This document shows positions 29,876 to 42,256 of a DNA stretch of 64,000 nt, in pieces. The DNA lies in contig CAJQUW010006363.1 in assembly GCA_907163375.1 (NCBI GenBank), positions 327,501 through 391,500 on the forward strand, given 5' to 3'. A program made the translations under genes and the position numbers. Under the pieces are notes generated by a model. That model made no database searches. It was not told where the DNA came from and saw only the letters and a list, made by a program, of their open reading frames with translations. Within the stretch, counting starts at the first letter, position 1, and each line of letters begins with the position of its first letter. This DNA comes from Prostheceraeus crozeri. Its lineage: Eukaryota; Platyhelminthes; Polycladida; Euryleptidae.

Positions 29876-30560
29876 AGAAAGTCGGTTTGGACTACTTTGA
29901 ACTGCATGGCAAGATGTGTTTGGTAATAGTTGACTACTGTAGCAACTGGATGGAAATTGATTTGATGTCAAGTATGAACGGAAATCAATATAAGATGCTT
30001 GTCTCAAGCATTTTTGCTGATTTGTTGTTCCACTGGACATCATTACTAATAATGGAAGACAATTAGTCTCGGCAGAATTCAAGACGTTCGCACGAGACTT
30101 GGATATCAATCTCATTCTTCGCCTTACAATTCTCGGTCTAATGGCAAAGCGGAACTGGCAGTCAAGATCGCGAAACAGCCTCTGACAAGATTTCTTCGTG
30201 ATGGTACAGATCCCAACTTCTATCTACTGGAGTAGAGAAATGCGTCTATCGAAGGAATGGACTTGCGCGGCTGATGTTCAGTCGACGGCTACGTACGAAC
30301 TTGCCGCGGCTGAAGTCCCGATACAACAATACAAGCCCAAGCAAAGTACAGAACGTGGCAAAGAGAAGAGTTCAGATTCAGTAACAACAGAAGTTGTACT
30401 ATGATCGACACGCTGAGAAGCTGACGACTCTGAATGCGGAGGATTCGGTATTGGTTCAAGTCCCTGGTTCTGGAAGATGGATTCCTGCAAGGTGACAAAG
30501 AGATTGACCCAAAGGCGATACCAGGTCGAAGTTAATGGTAACCAATACGTCAGGAATCGA
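29876..30560 (+). pseudogene. Ty3/gypsy integrase remnant
   Basis: Read with two frame changes: GLDYFELHGKMCLVIVDYCS contains the first catalytic Asp. IITNNGRQLVSAEFKTFA corresponds to the second, where the usual SDNG has become TNNG, so that Asp is lost. HSSPYNSRSNGKAELAVKIA carries the catalytic Glu. The C-terminal region QKLYYDRHAEKLTTLNAEDSV followed by GRWIPARV and YVRNRMFIW is the typical end of gypsy integrases. In-frame stops are present (for example after FYLLE). The enzyme is dead. Confidence 0.75.
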
Positions 30561-30726
30561 ATGTTCATATGGCGCTTTACACCTCTAATGGAACCAAAAT
30601 AAGTGGACTTCCCGTGAATCAGCCTATCTACCAATTCAACCGGATGTTAGTCGGCGCAGCGTTGTTCGTCAAGTTAGACCACCAACTCGTTTGGTGTATC
30701 ACTCAAACTTTGAGCAGAGGGAGAAG

Positions 30727-30884
30727 TGACATGACATGTCTCTCTCTGTTAGATTTCTATGTTCGCTTTTTTTTATTGGACTGCCTTTCAGGAGCAGTTG
30801 TGTGCTGAGTGGTAGTCGCATTTGCTATAACCTGTATTGTGCAGTCAATACATTTCATTATGTTTGCAATCGGTCTTCTGAGCA
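30727..30884 (+). repeat. 3' LTR (short)
   Basis: Starts TGACATGACATGTCTC and ends TCTTCTGAGCA, followed by the CTCAT duplication. It aligns with 27572-27725. Confidence 0.75.
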
Positions 30885-31848
30885 CTCATATTTTATTTTG
30901 TTGAGTGAACTAAGTGATTTATAAGTTTTGACATGTGGTTATCCTACAAATTGGTCTACAACGCTATCAAATTGACCGTTGAGAATTATTTGAGCAGATA
31001 TGGTATTCGATTTTGTGCACCGTTGACTCTTCGAGAACAAAACAGTAGGTCAGCATGGCGAAGTTAAAATAGAAAATGATTAATTGATAAATTGGTATAA
31101 ATCAGTGATCTCAATCAAAGTAATGTGATTTTGAATATACGGGAACCTCCCTTGCATGGTCAAACAAATTTAATTGTTAATGCTTCTTGTTTTAGTGTTT
31201 GCAGTGATTTCTCAGCCTCTTTTCTTAGGCCCATTCGTGTCTCACAAATCTAAATGTTATGCTCAATGCCTACAGGCATATGCTTTAATTAATTGATGAT
31301 CACAATGATGAAAGCAATAGTGTTTCACATTAGCATTAATACTCTTAACAAGGCTATTCTATCATGAATAATGCTATTTTTCTGAGAACTCTGATAGTCT
31401 GTGAACATTTTTCTTTCAGAAATTAGTATGCTTTTTTCAAATCAAACATTTGCTGTCATTTTTACCAATGAAATCTTTATCTATGAATTTTGTTGCTTGA
31501 TTATGCTAATTCATGAACTGAAGCTATAGATCTGATGCATATAGTCTGGCAATGTTGAACAGGAGAGTAATAAATAAAGGTGGTTCAATGTGCTCCACAC
31601 ATGGGGCACATTGAGCCACTTTTGTAAAAAAAATTCAAATTCAAATTGTGAGGAGATGAAATGTCACAGAGACTTCCAACAACTCAGAGATTACTTAGCA
31701 TGCTCTCAACTTTTCTTCCGAGTTTGATTTAGTTTTCTCAAACTGTTCAGAAAAGTTCATAAACATGTTCATTGTGCCCCACCCTCCCCTATAGTGGCAC
31801 TAATTCGTCAGCTCAAGTTCGCAGTCAAATTCAAAAATGCAAACATCA

Positions 31849-32870
31849 GGGGAGGGTAGGGCACTTTGAACCACCATCCTTTTTTCCGAAGCTAGATAGT
31901 GGTTGAAGACATGTTCACTGTATCAAGTAAACGTGACACCTGTGATAATTTCAACTGTGAATTAGGCTCGATTCTTCACTGTCACAGGATTTCCCAAAAT
32001 TCCAATAATAAAGTAAATTTTCAGAAAATCAGAACTTTTGTTTTAATCAAAAAGACAGCATTTGTCTCAAGCATTCTTTATTAATTTCGGTAATCTTGCA
32101 GTTAAAAACTATTTGGGCGTAGACTAATTTCCATGCGAGCACGTGTTCATGAACGGTCACCGTACCGATGTGGGGAACTTTGAACATGTGCCCCACTTCG
32201 ATATTCATATTCTCTTTTCGAGTGAATCAAGTGATTTGTAAGTTTTGACATGCTGAAAATTAGTGTGCGACGCTACCAGATGATTATTTATGAATATTTG
32301 AGTTTTTATGGCATTCATTAGTGCATGCGCTTAACTCATTTCGAGAAAGACAGTAAGGCAGCTTAGCGAAGAATCAGTCTTAGAGAGACATGATAGTAGA
32401 AACTATTGACATTAAACAGAATGAAGTCCCATAATTCTATAGGCCTGATAACTTACATGACGTAGAAATGCGACTACTCTCATGACAAAATTATATGGAG
32501 CTCATTTTAAGATCTAGAAAAATAAGAGTATCAGCCCTCGATTAAACTGCGTTGAAGATCAATAAATAAGTCATAAGCAATGCAATTAAGGCTGTCAATG
32601 CTAGAAAATATGAGGCAAAACTTAGTAAGCCTGCTTCCATCAACTGCAGCAATAGATTAAGGAATTCAGCATAGAACTCAAAAAATGTTGCCTAAAATTT
32701 CCCGACAACAATGTAGGCTATAAACCTTAAATTGATGTAAGGTAGTAATCTCAATCCAAATGATGTTGGTTTTAATAACTCTTACACCGAAACCTTCCTT
32801 ACTGGTCAAACTGATCGATTCTTATGTTTCTTTTTCATTGTAATGATTTCGCTTTTTGACCTAGACGTTT
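31849..32870. mobile_element. Diverged second copy of the GGGGAGGGTG TIR element
   Basis: Begins GGGGAGGGTAGGGCACTTTG and follows the 27147 element through the CCCCACTTCGATATTCAT region, AAGTGATTTGTAAGTTTTGACATG and, near 32740-32810, AATCTCAATC ... ACCTTCCTTACTGGTCAAAC-like matches. The expected right end was not found, so the limit given is where similarity fades. Non-coding; the open frame at 31899 is not protein-like. Confidence 0.65.
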
Positions 32871-33622
32871 CGGAATATTATAATTAAAACGCAGAAGCCA
32901 CGAAAATTAATAATAATTATTACACCCACATCTTTGCTAGAATACAAATTTCAGCACCGAAAGCGCTATTAAGAGCTGCGTGATTGTAAATTTCAATGAT
33001 AATGGTAACAAAAGTCTATTTTGTGATTTCATGGTACTTCTGCTCTGGGGACAATGATAACAAGTACGGTATTTATCTGCCATGTTGTTTTAAGTAGGCA
33101 ACGGTATAACTTTCCCTAAAATGGAATGACAACAATAACTTAGCTTAAATTGCTGTTATCATTCCATTACAAGTGTAGTAAAAAGTATGAAATCAATTGA
33201 TCAATATTTTCGGTCTTGGTTAAAATCGGTTTGCCAAAATAATAGTCGATCATAACATTTCTTTTCGCATGTTTCCGTGGTTGATGCTTATTCTCATTTT
33301 ACATTCGTTAGTGCTCTGCATATTATTTAACTTTTACTACTTAGCTACTTACAACAAGTCATCAGTAGCAAGATAAATCTTCATTCACTTTCTTTCATTC
33401 TGCTTTCTGAATGGAGCATTGAATCAATCAATATTTTTCTACGGACACACTTATTCCTTAATCAGAGTCTGAAAGCAATCGAGTTAAAAACCAAGTAAAC
33501 TTCCTAACGCTTCTTAGTGAGCAGTCTAGTCGTCTGTTATTGTGTGAGTGCAACGAAACCGCCCGTCGAACTCCACTGACTGAAAATTTACTGCTGAGGA
33601 TAAATCAAACCTCAGCATCGAA
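32871..33622. other. 5' flank of TENT5
   Basis: No other gene seen. The last ~100 bases should be 5' UTR. Promoter elements could not be assigned. Confidence 0.4.
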
Positions 33623-33932
33623 ATGGCTCACACTAAACGCGATTCGAACAATTATCACAATCGGAATCACCGAAATAACCACAATGGCAATAACAACAAT
33701 AACAATTCTGTTACTGACTCGAACCGTTTCCAAGTATTGTGCCATGATCAGGTCATTAGACTTCAAGAAGTCATGGAAGCTGATATACCAATTCATGGTC
33801 GACGAGGCTCCTTTCCTACCATCCTGCTCAACTTGAAAGACTTGGTCAAGTCAGTGAAGACTCGATTGGAGGACGAAGGCATTGCTGTTCGAGATGTTCG
33901 CCTTAATGGAGGCGCTGCCAGCTACATAATCG
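33623..33932 (+). CDS. TENT5: TENT5 coding exon 1
   Basis: Starts MAHTKRDSNN, runs through an AAC/AAT-coded Asn tract and ends at ...SYII plus one base, donor GTAAGTG. It carries the first half of the nucleotidyltransferase fold up to the Gly-rich GGAAS loop. Confidence 0.93.
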
Positions 33933-36900
33933 GTAAGTGATGAATGCACCAGGAGATTGGAGCAGTTTCGAGTCATTTTGAGAGTAAGGACAATTAGTCA
34001 AATTCCACAAATGCATAATGCTCTACTCAATATAATTTTGATAATATATTGATGAATTTACAGATCTTTTCCGTTAAATCCTCGTCACCAATGTATTTTC
34101 TCGAAATCAAAATGTTAGGCCCTCACCACTCATAAAAATCTCCAATAATCTGATTTAAACATCTTTATCGCTTCTTGCCTAGAATGGAGGACAAAATGAA
34201 GAAGTGGCCTACATGTATGGCCATTTGTCTCCAAGAAGGTTAACAACACTTTCAGACGATTATGGAATGAAACTCAGGCTAGCAGAAGTTGTCATCAGGA
34301 TCACAGTCCTCAGACTGATATAATCCATGTACAATCCTACTACGTCTGACTCAACCATGTGAGATATCATCGTGTGATCAGAAGTTTTCGACGACTTTCG
34401 CTAGAGGGATTGACAGTTTGACACGTATTTAGTGAAGATATGAAGTAGGTCAGAAATCATTCTATGAAAAGTGGCGGTGCCTAATATTTGGCGAGAATTT
34501 ATCGAAAAAGATCCGAATTTTCTTGTTGGCATGGTACATTTATGTTATTCATTGTCAAGAATATAATTTTTCGATAGGAAAAATTCCAATCGAGCATGTA
34601 GTATATCTGAAAATGACGCGTGGATAATAATAACATTCCATTGTAGCACTATTCGATTTTCTTTCATGGTCCATTTCCTTTTCCAAGCGGATAGGACTAC
34701 ATGCATTTGCTCCCTAGGATAAATAGACCACCCCTTTGTTGTTGATATCGAATTTTAGACTTTTCTTCTCAACTCAAGGTTGTTTAGGCCTACATTTCTG
34801 CTAGGATTCAGACTGAAGATGCAGTACTGAGATCTCAAGTCTTGTGACTTCTAGCAGTTTATGCTTATAGGAGACTTCACGGTGCTTTAACAATTGCATC
34901 TATGCTAAGATTTGAACTGATTTGAGGACTCAGATTTTGACTTAGGAGAATTTTATTCCTCTATGAATGTATTTGCCTCTCCTTTTCAAGTGGGAAATTA
35001 AGTTACACACTTTTTCTGATTTACGTGCTTCGATCAGTGCAATAAATTGGGGAGAAAAGGAACATAACATCGGCACATTTTGAATAATCAGTAACTTCAT
35101 CGTCATGTATTCTGTCAATTGCATTCATTCTAAAGTTGGAGAGATTACATTTGAAACTGGTTTGTGCGGATATTAGCATTCCATCAATTAATGTTGTTCA
35201 ACCGAACTTCAATTTGTCATTAGGGATAGGATAGGGAATAGCACCGAAAAGCGATTAAATTTTGCTGAATCACGAGAGAACTTACTTTGGGTTTGTCATC
35301 AATTGGTTTTATCAAACCTCTGTCCCATAAACTTAATGACAAGTGAGAACATTTCATGGACCGACAACTTCCTTTGTGCGTACAAGCATCATGCTTGCAC
35401 TAAAAAGGGCAACAAGAGGTTCACGCGGCTGGAATTCCGTATGAATTCTTGTGATAACTTACTTTTTACTCTTTTTTCGTTGACATTTGTGCCTACTCTT
35501 GCCTTATTCTGTTATGTTATGTTTTTTTGTAATCTACATGTACTTCATCGTAAAATAACAATAGTATTGATTGAGAGCAGAGAGGTAAAACTTCATAGTG
35601 TAAATATTTGCGACACTGAAATCCTGCTAGAACGTTGTCGACATACAAATTCTCTGTTATGGATAGCCAACTGGCGTTATGAATATGCGTACAAATATGT
35701 ACAGAAAATTATTCATAAAATGATATTGACGGCCTTGCCGGAGCATGGTAAAAAAGACATTGCTGATTGGTCTGCTGCAAATCACAACAATACACTGACT
35801 ACAATCAGTATGTGACCGTGTTTCAAACCAAAATGGTTGATTCTGTCGAAACTATTGAGGATGTCGTAGGCAGTAGAAGTTATTTGCACGAAACGTCTCT
35901 AGATATATCTAACTGGGCCAAAACACTCGCTGACAACTTATTGGTCTGGGATCCCTATTCATTCCTTAAAATTGCGGCGGCGATATGTTTTACCCTTTTC
36001 AATAGCAATATATCTTCATTGCCTTATATACCAGTATTCTATGTTGGTGAACAGTTTTAACCTGATAAACATGAACAGAGGCTATTTTTCAATTTATCTT
36101 CACATTGAATAAAACTTCCGAACTACAGAAGCACCTGAAAGATGATTGTAAATCTTTTTTTTAGATTGATCAGAAAGCATTAATTGGAAGTGTTACATGA
36201 GACATGATTGGCGACAAAGAAAGATGTTGCCATAACACGCTGTGATTTCACACATGAGACGATGGGCTTGCCAAACCTATTGATGCTGGCATGATCAAAC
36301 ACAAATACATGTACAGCCTGCATATAGCATTGATTTATCAAATCTGATCTCGATTTTGTAAGAATGCAACTAAACTAATAATTTGATCCTGTTATTAGAG
36401 GGAAAGGTGGCATAAGAGGTTATTGGGTTAATAGAGTGCCTCTTTTACTTGAATAATGACGGTGTCTCAAAATCGAATCCTAAAATGCATCCAAAATACA
36501 GCAGATTTGTTCAACGCACTGCTATGCTGACTACGTATGGGTGATGAGCTTGCAACAAGTAATTGCGGTAAGTACTCTACGCTGTATCCTAGATGTTTTG
36601 GGGTTGAATATCGACAATTGAGATCTGACAGTCGTTTCATCATGATTAGTCGATTCATGCATTCTTAAGAATTTCAGATGTGTAAAATAAGGTGCTGCTC
36701 TATTTCAGGAGAATTAAAAGAAAATCTTGATGATTTACTTGAAAATGAATATGAATATCTCTGTAAGTATGAGACAGCCGTGGATTATTAAATATCATTC
36801 TCTGGCTACCTCAGCATTCGGTTCAGGTTTTATGCTTCTTTCCATTTTATCGATCTATTTATTCCAGAGAATTTTTACAACTTTTAACAGCTTTATTTTT

Positions 36901-39900
36901 GCGACAAAAAGGTTCGACCCATTTAACCTCGTCTTTGAAGCAAGATCACCAGCATTTAGGAAAACTTCTCGTCATAGGTTGCGCTGCTTAATTGGATTCA
37001 TCGCAAGTGACACTGTAGCTACATTAGATGTTTTCAGTATTTCACATCAAAAACATTTTTTGATGACATTTTTATTATTCTATGATAATCAATCATGTCA
37101 AGGTAAGCTTCTTACTGGATAATGCATTCAGTTGATCAAATAGATATTCAGAAAACACAATGATTTACTAATGACAAGTTGAAATGAACTTTGCAAAGTC
37201 AACAATATTCGACTTCCTTTACTTGATAACGATGCGTTCATTGTTTACATCTTTCGTAGTGTCACCTATTATTATGTAAACACACTTATATCACATATTT
37301 CTTATATGATATAGGCTACTTTTTCATTTTTTCAAATTCACTTCAGACTTTCATAAGAGACTAAACAAGTCGGATTGTTCATGAAAATCAATTTTGTCAT
37401 TAGACATAATTCGGAAGATCTGCTTGAACTTTTGAAAATATGAATGTTTTCAATGAATATTCAAATGAATCAATGAAAAATGAATATTTTAGGATCATGA
37501 ACAGAGTAGCTTGGTATTCAAAAAGCACTTCAAAATCACGCTTTTTGTCGTGTTTCACCTACCATCTAGATAAAGCGATAGATCAATATCTGCTCTTGAC
37601 ATTTTTTGACGTGAGTAGATTCTTGTGTACTACTTTGTTTAGTTTTCACATTTCATTGCAGTTTTAAGCAACTAAGTTTCGTATTTTATCGCTATTTAAT
37701 ACAGTAAGTGTATACTAAAATTATAATAATCTCACTCACTAATTCAGCGATGAAGGCTATTCAGTCAGCAGGACACAACTGACAGCGATAAGGAAGTAAT
37801 GGCAACTAGACGTGTGAGTACGCGTATTTAGCTTAGCAGATCTTAACTCATGCAAAAAATTGTCGAAATATCTGATGAATACGGATATCGAGAACTTTTT
37901 TCACTAGTTGAATTATAAAAAATAGATATTTCCATATTGTCGTCATCGAAGGATTTCCACTTGACGTGAAGAGTGTTCATTTTGCTCTTGAAGCACAATT
38001 GGTTACTAGTCACTTCGACCCCATAAATTAATTATTACCCATAAATTGATTATCACTGAGTGAATCCACTTCAGATAGGCAGAATAGACCCCTACGAGCC
38101 ATGCTTTAACTAATGAATGCAAATTACAGTCGAAATATCCATTAGGAAAAATAACCCACAACACGCAGAATTTAAAATCTTTGATAGATGTTAAAATCGA
38201 TGAAACAGACAGATGGAGCTTGTAACAGCCAGCTAATAGGCAGGAAATTGAACAGTGCACATCAATTTATCTATATCTGTAGCCAATTACGCACTATGCA
38301 GAATCGTGGATTTGATAACCCCATTATATGGGGTCAATTAAGAAGACTTAATTTATGGGGTCGAAATGTCAGGGGGTCGAAGTGACTTGACACCGCACAA
38401 TTTGCCGTCGTGATTGGTGTATGCAAGAAAATATAAGTTAGAATCTTGATGTAATAATGCAATTTTGCCACTCTTTACTTAAAGTGAGTTAAGATTCACA
38501 CTTTCCAAACGAGAAGCGTTATGTTTTCCATTTGTGTTCCTAGTTATGACGTAATTCTCGATACCGAAGCATGGGGGATTCGAAGTCTGATTCGCTATAT
38601 TTCAAAGGATGTTAGTGTGTTCTTAATTCCAAAAGAAATGTGTCGAACGATCTATCGCTTTCTAAAAAATTCGCACCTGAAAATGAGTATTAGTCAAAGC
38701 AAAATTACTTTACTTAAGATCAACGCGCAGACAGTGATTCTGTGAATGTCTAAAAGCTGAGTAAATGCCTTCAACAGTCTTAAGAGCACTGAAGCAGCGA
38801 CAGTGTCGCGCTCTTCCTGTGCATAATTTTAGCTAATTTCTTTTATTAAATGTGAAGCCACAAAATTTGGAAGCGTTTTCCCATTTCCTCTCGTGAATTT
38901 GTACTTAATTATGCTGCTTTATCATCGTCTTCATATTGCATCTAGGTCTCTTTCTAACATTTTTATACTATTTCTGGTTTTGTTTGAATTTAAATTTTAG
39001 GCAAGCACAGGAGTTCCACTTAATACTAGCGCACGGTATTCAATGTTAGCCTTTCCGCGATTTCCATTTATGGAATGAAGCCTAATATATACTGGAAATA
39101 AAATACCAGTATTCCATGGTCTACAAACTTCATTATTGTGGTGAAGTATAAAATCATATAACCCGACATTCCGATCTTCGTAGCCCAGCTGAGAACTCGA
39201 GGCCAAATAAATAACATTCACTTCGAAGTGCATGAGGATTGGAACCTCTTTATACAAACGGGTCATTCTAGTAGTCGTCCCTCAGTAAATCACGGACTTT
39301 ATGTTGGTCAGTACTAGCTTGGCATGTACGAGGTGACAAATTGTGGACCCGTACGACCGAATTATTTTTAATTTGGGTCTAGCTTTAGTAAAGTCGTCCC
39401 ACGGCAACAATAAACTAATAATTGTCTAATTAATCTAAAAGTGCGATCATATGCGTTTTGTTCCATAGATTAATTTCAAATACCAAAATTTCCCGACAGG
39501 TATCAAGTCAGGCCTAGATAAAGTACCCCTAATTCCAAATCATGACCTTAGACCACTTAACCGACGCGAATATTCTCACTAATTATAAGCTTCTGTGATG
39601 TGAAAATGCTTGTCGATTCTTTGTCCATAGAGAATTCGCATCTTCCTGTCTACCTATCTGTAATACGAATCGTGTATTTTCACTTAGGCTTGTATATGAT
39701 TCGAGTCAGATAATCGTTCATCATAATGAACTTGCTTATGAAATAATCCATGTCCGTCTACCTACAAAATATGAAATGCGAAGAGTGGGAAACATATTTA
39801 AATGTTATATCGATTCTGCTTATCGTGAAGTAACTCATTGGCTCGTATTGGAAAGGGATGTGTGAGCTGAGAAAACCATTTGTTAGATATGAGTTAACAT

Positions 39901-41967
39901 TACGACTGAAATAGGATGATTTGAAGAAAGGGAAATAAAAATGGTAATATGGGATTCTAAAACAGGCAGATAGGTAATTATTACAAATGTCTTCTTGCAT
40001 AATATGACAAGCATGAATTTGGATGAGACAGACGAATCTGTAATTATTTTATACATTCAATTTTCTTATTCGTTAATCCTCCGTCACAGGGATGGGCAAA
40101 CAAACGACACGGTCAAATGACACGGACCGCTTTTGGTGGGTCGCCAGCCATCTGGCGGGCCACTTTCAAGCAACTACTCGCAGGTCACAATTTGATCCAC
40201 GGCAGCACACTTTGCCACTCTTGATTTCCTACAACACTTTGATTATTTGCCATTATTATAATTCGAATTTTAGGAAGAACATCAGTATCCAATGTAGACT
40301 ACTGTAGACACTTAAACCTCCCCATATTAGGATATTAAAGAAGACATTCGGCCATCGTTGTGCGACTATGGATATTGGGCAGAGAATCGTTCGATTTTTG
40401 TTGAATAAAGGACAGCGCCTTGGCATGTGGGATTTCAATATCTTTAGAACTTGGAAACAGGTTTCCATTTAATCTAAGTGACTCTAACTTAATGAAAATT
40501 GACTTATGAAAGCGAAATACCAAAGTTGCCATTAGGGAAGTATTTCCAGCGGTCACCATGGATGACCCTGAGTACCACAGGCTGCCCATGACTGCTCTTG
40601 CAGAAACAGGCATTTCTTATTTGGACGTTCAATCATTTATTTAGCTGATGACCGGCTAATCAACCATTAGACTTATTCATTGTGACCAGCCGCTAAATAG
40701 AGCTTGAATTCAAACTTGAAATATTTCTGTAAAATGCTTTATAGAATATATTCATATTATTAGTGAATTCATATTATCAGTGATTTAGATCGATCAAATG
40801 CTTCATTTGATTTATGTATCATATGATTGGGTGTACGCTTGTTTTTTTTTGAAAAAAAGTTCTATGGTGTATTATTCATTATTCTTCATTTTTGCATCCT
40901 TTTATTTTTTAGGTATGCGAGAACAGCAGCAGTACAACGATCTTGACCTGCTATTTGGTGTGGATTTCTCAAGTCCGTCAACACTTCAACGATTGCGTTC
41001 AGCTGTATTAGATTGCTTGAAACGATTTTTGCCGTCACACGCAGATAAGACCAAATTCACTGAATGTGCGATGAAAGAGTGTTACGTTCACAAAATGGTC
41101 CGTGTTCACAATCCCGGAGTCGACAGTTGGTCTCTTATTGCTCTTGGAAATCCATCGTCAGGAGCAAAGGCTATTGAACTGAAATTTGTCGATAAAATGC
41201 GCCGGCAATTTGAGTTTACAGTTGACTCCTTTCAAATCATTTTAGATTCTCTATTGACTTTCTACGAAGTTGCGACTCAACCCATTACTAAGCACTTTTA
41301 TCCAACTGTTGTGGCAGAGGCGGTCTCTGGCAGCTTTCATGAGGCGCTACATCACTTGAAGAACAAATTGATTGCCACAAGAAACCCTGAAGAAATCCGT
41401 GGCGGTGGTCTCCTGAAGTACTGCAAACTACTTGTTGAGCGTTATCACCCAGCTGCCACTGTAGATATTGCAGCTCTTGAGCGATACATGTGCTCCCGCT
41501 TTTTTATCGATTTTCCAGACATTCCGTCACAGTTGAATAAATTAGAATCGTACATGTCAAACCATTTTGGAGAATGCGACGATGTCAAGGCTGCATATCT
41601 CCAGACATTGTACGATGTGGTCGCAAGTTCAACGGTTTGCCTAATGAACCACGAAAGACGAGAGACTTTGCATCTTATCCAATGTCTGGTCAACAAAGTA
41701 TTCGCTGACATGGAGATGAAGCAATCAATCGTGCAGCTTGACGCATTTAACAGTGAAGATTGGGTCCTCGACCAAGTCTTCTATGGTACTTCATATTTTC
41801 CACAAGCTGCGTACATAGCACCGGGCACTATACCCTCTTGTATGGCGGTGGGAGGTGGACCTGTGCTGACTGTGACTTCAGCTACACCAACGCCAGAGGA
41901 GATGTATGGATCTGAAATGGTGCACCTGGAATATGGTTCTGCAGGCGAAGAACTGGTGTGTACATGA
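33623..41967 (+). CDS. TENT5: Terminal nucleotidyltransferase 5 (FAM46 family poly(A) polymerase), two coding exons
   Basis: Exons 33623-33932 and 40913-41967 join to a 454-residue protein. TENT5 enzymes add poly(A) to mRNAs, often those of secreted proteins. After an Asn-rich stretch (residues 9-28) come the nucleotidyltransferase landmarks: IPIHGRRGSFPTI (55-67), DVRLNGGAAS (91-100) and YNDLDLLF, with the metal-binding pair D113/D115. Further on come ELKFVDKMRRQFEF (third acidic residue probably D197), VDSFQIILDSLL, NPEEIRGGGLLKY, ERYMCSRFFIDFPDI and TVCLMNHERRETL, all near-invariant in vertebrate FAM46 proteins. The splice (ATCG|GTAAGT, TTTTTTAG|GT) restores a Gly codon. One ancestral-type gene is expected in an invertebrate. 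Which of the vertebrate A-D genes it is closest to cannot be said. Confidence 0.95.
35303..36060 (+). other. Two overlapping unassigned ORFs in the TENT5 intron
   Basis: 35303-35815 (170 residues, with a hydrophobic LLFTLFSLTFVPTLALF stretch around residues 53-70) and 35767-36060 (97 residues, another frame). No family recognised. Together they are longer than typical chance frames here. They could be a decayed retroelement or simply chance; I do not claim a gene. Confidence 0.25.
38010..38385. mobile_element. Probable MITE with CACTTCGACCCC ends
   Basis: TCACTTCGACCCC at 38010 and GGGGTCGAAGTGA ending at 38385 are complements. A second inverted match, CGACCCCATAAATTAA, lies just inside on both sides, offset by about 22 bases on the right. 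No clear target duplication. About 376 bp, non-coding. Confidence 0.55.
40913..41967 (+). CDS. TENT5: TENT5 coding exon 2 (terminal)
   Basis: Begins inside the restored Gly codon and continues MREQQQYNDLDLLF to the TGA at 41965-41967. It contains the catalytic Asp pair, the central and helical C-terminal domains, and a less conserved tail after YFPQAAYI. Confidence 0.95.
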
Positions 41968-42256
41968 CACTTCCCGTTTCTATGATCTCCAATATGACAA
42001 TGACTGTCCAATGTTCGATGCGAACTAGTACCTGACTCAGTGGTTACTGCTCTCCATGGTCTATCGTTTTCATTCAATTTAGATTGAAGTCAAGTCAGTC
42101 AATTTATTACTTCAGTTCTGCTCTATCATCTCAAACTCATTTGAAGGAAAGAAGATGAATTTTATGATTATAATAATTCGTCGGTAAATATATCATAGTA
42201 AGTCAAGTTTCATAATCACCCGCTAAAATTAAATCTTTCTGTTAATTAAACATTTA

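Larger units (their letters stand above)
27572..30884 (+). mobile_element. Ty3/gypsy-like LTR retrotransposon remnant
   Basis: Short direct repeats at the ends (about 27572-27725 and 30727-30884) start TG and the right one ends CA. CTCAT is duplicated exactly outside (27567-27571 and 30885-30889), the 5-bp duplication of an integrase. The neighbouring uninterrupted copy (around 32205) shows the pre-insertion sequence. Internally it keeps only an integrase remnant (29876-30560); gag, protease and RT are gone. A piggyBac (28108-29638) inserted later. Confidence 0.8.
27147..31789. mobile_element. TA-flanked TIR element split by an LTR retroelement
   Basis: Left end GGGGAGGGTGGGGCACATTG and right end with the complement of GGGGAGGGTGGGGCACAATG, TA on both sides (27145-27146, 31790-31791). 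Internal degenerate echoes of the same GGGGCACATTGAACCAC motif occur at 27505, 27541 and 31608. No transposase. Removing the LTR insertion leaves about 1.3 kb. A diverged neighbour copy (31849 onward) confirms the uninterrupted arrangement across the insertion point. The TA duplication suggests a Tc1/mariner/pogo-type enzyme; the family is not certain. Confidence 0.8.
33933..40912 (+). other. TENT5: TENT5 intron (7.0 kb)
   Basis: GTAAGTG donor, TTTTATTTTTTAG acceptor. It contains an unassigned ORF cluster (35303-36060), a probable MITE (38010-38385) and, at 40086-40215, a fragment starting ACAGGGATGGGCAAAC followed by GGCGGGCCAC, which resembles the end of a hAT element. The remainder is unrecognised. 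Confidence 0.8.

Noticed and set aside
29735-30115. 126-residue - strand frame
   Set aside because: It is the antisense shadow of the gypsy integrase remnant read on the + strand.
40086-40215. hAT-like end (ACAGGGATGGGCAAAC, GGCGGGCCAC) in the TENT5 intron
   Set aside because: Only one end is seen and no duplication; mentioned under the intron but not called as an element.
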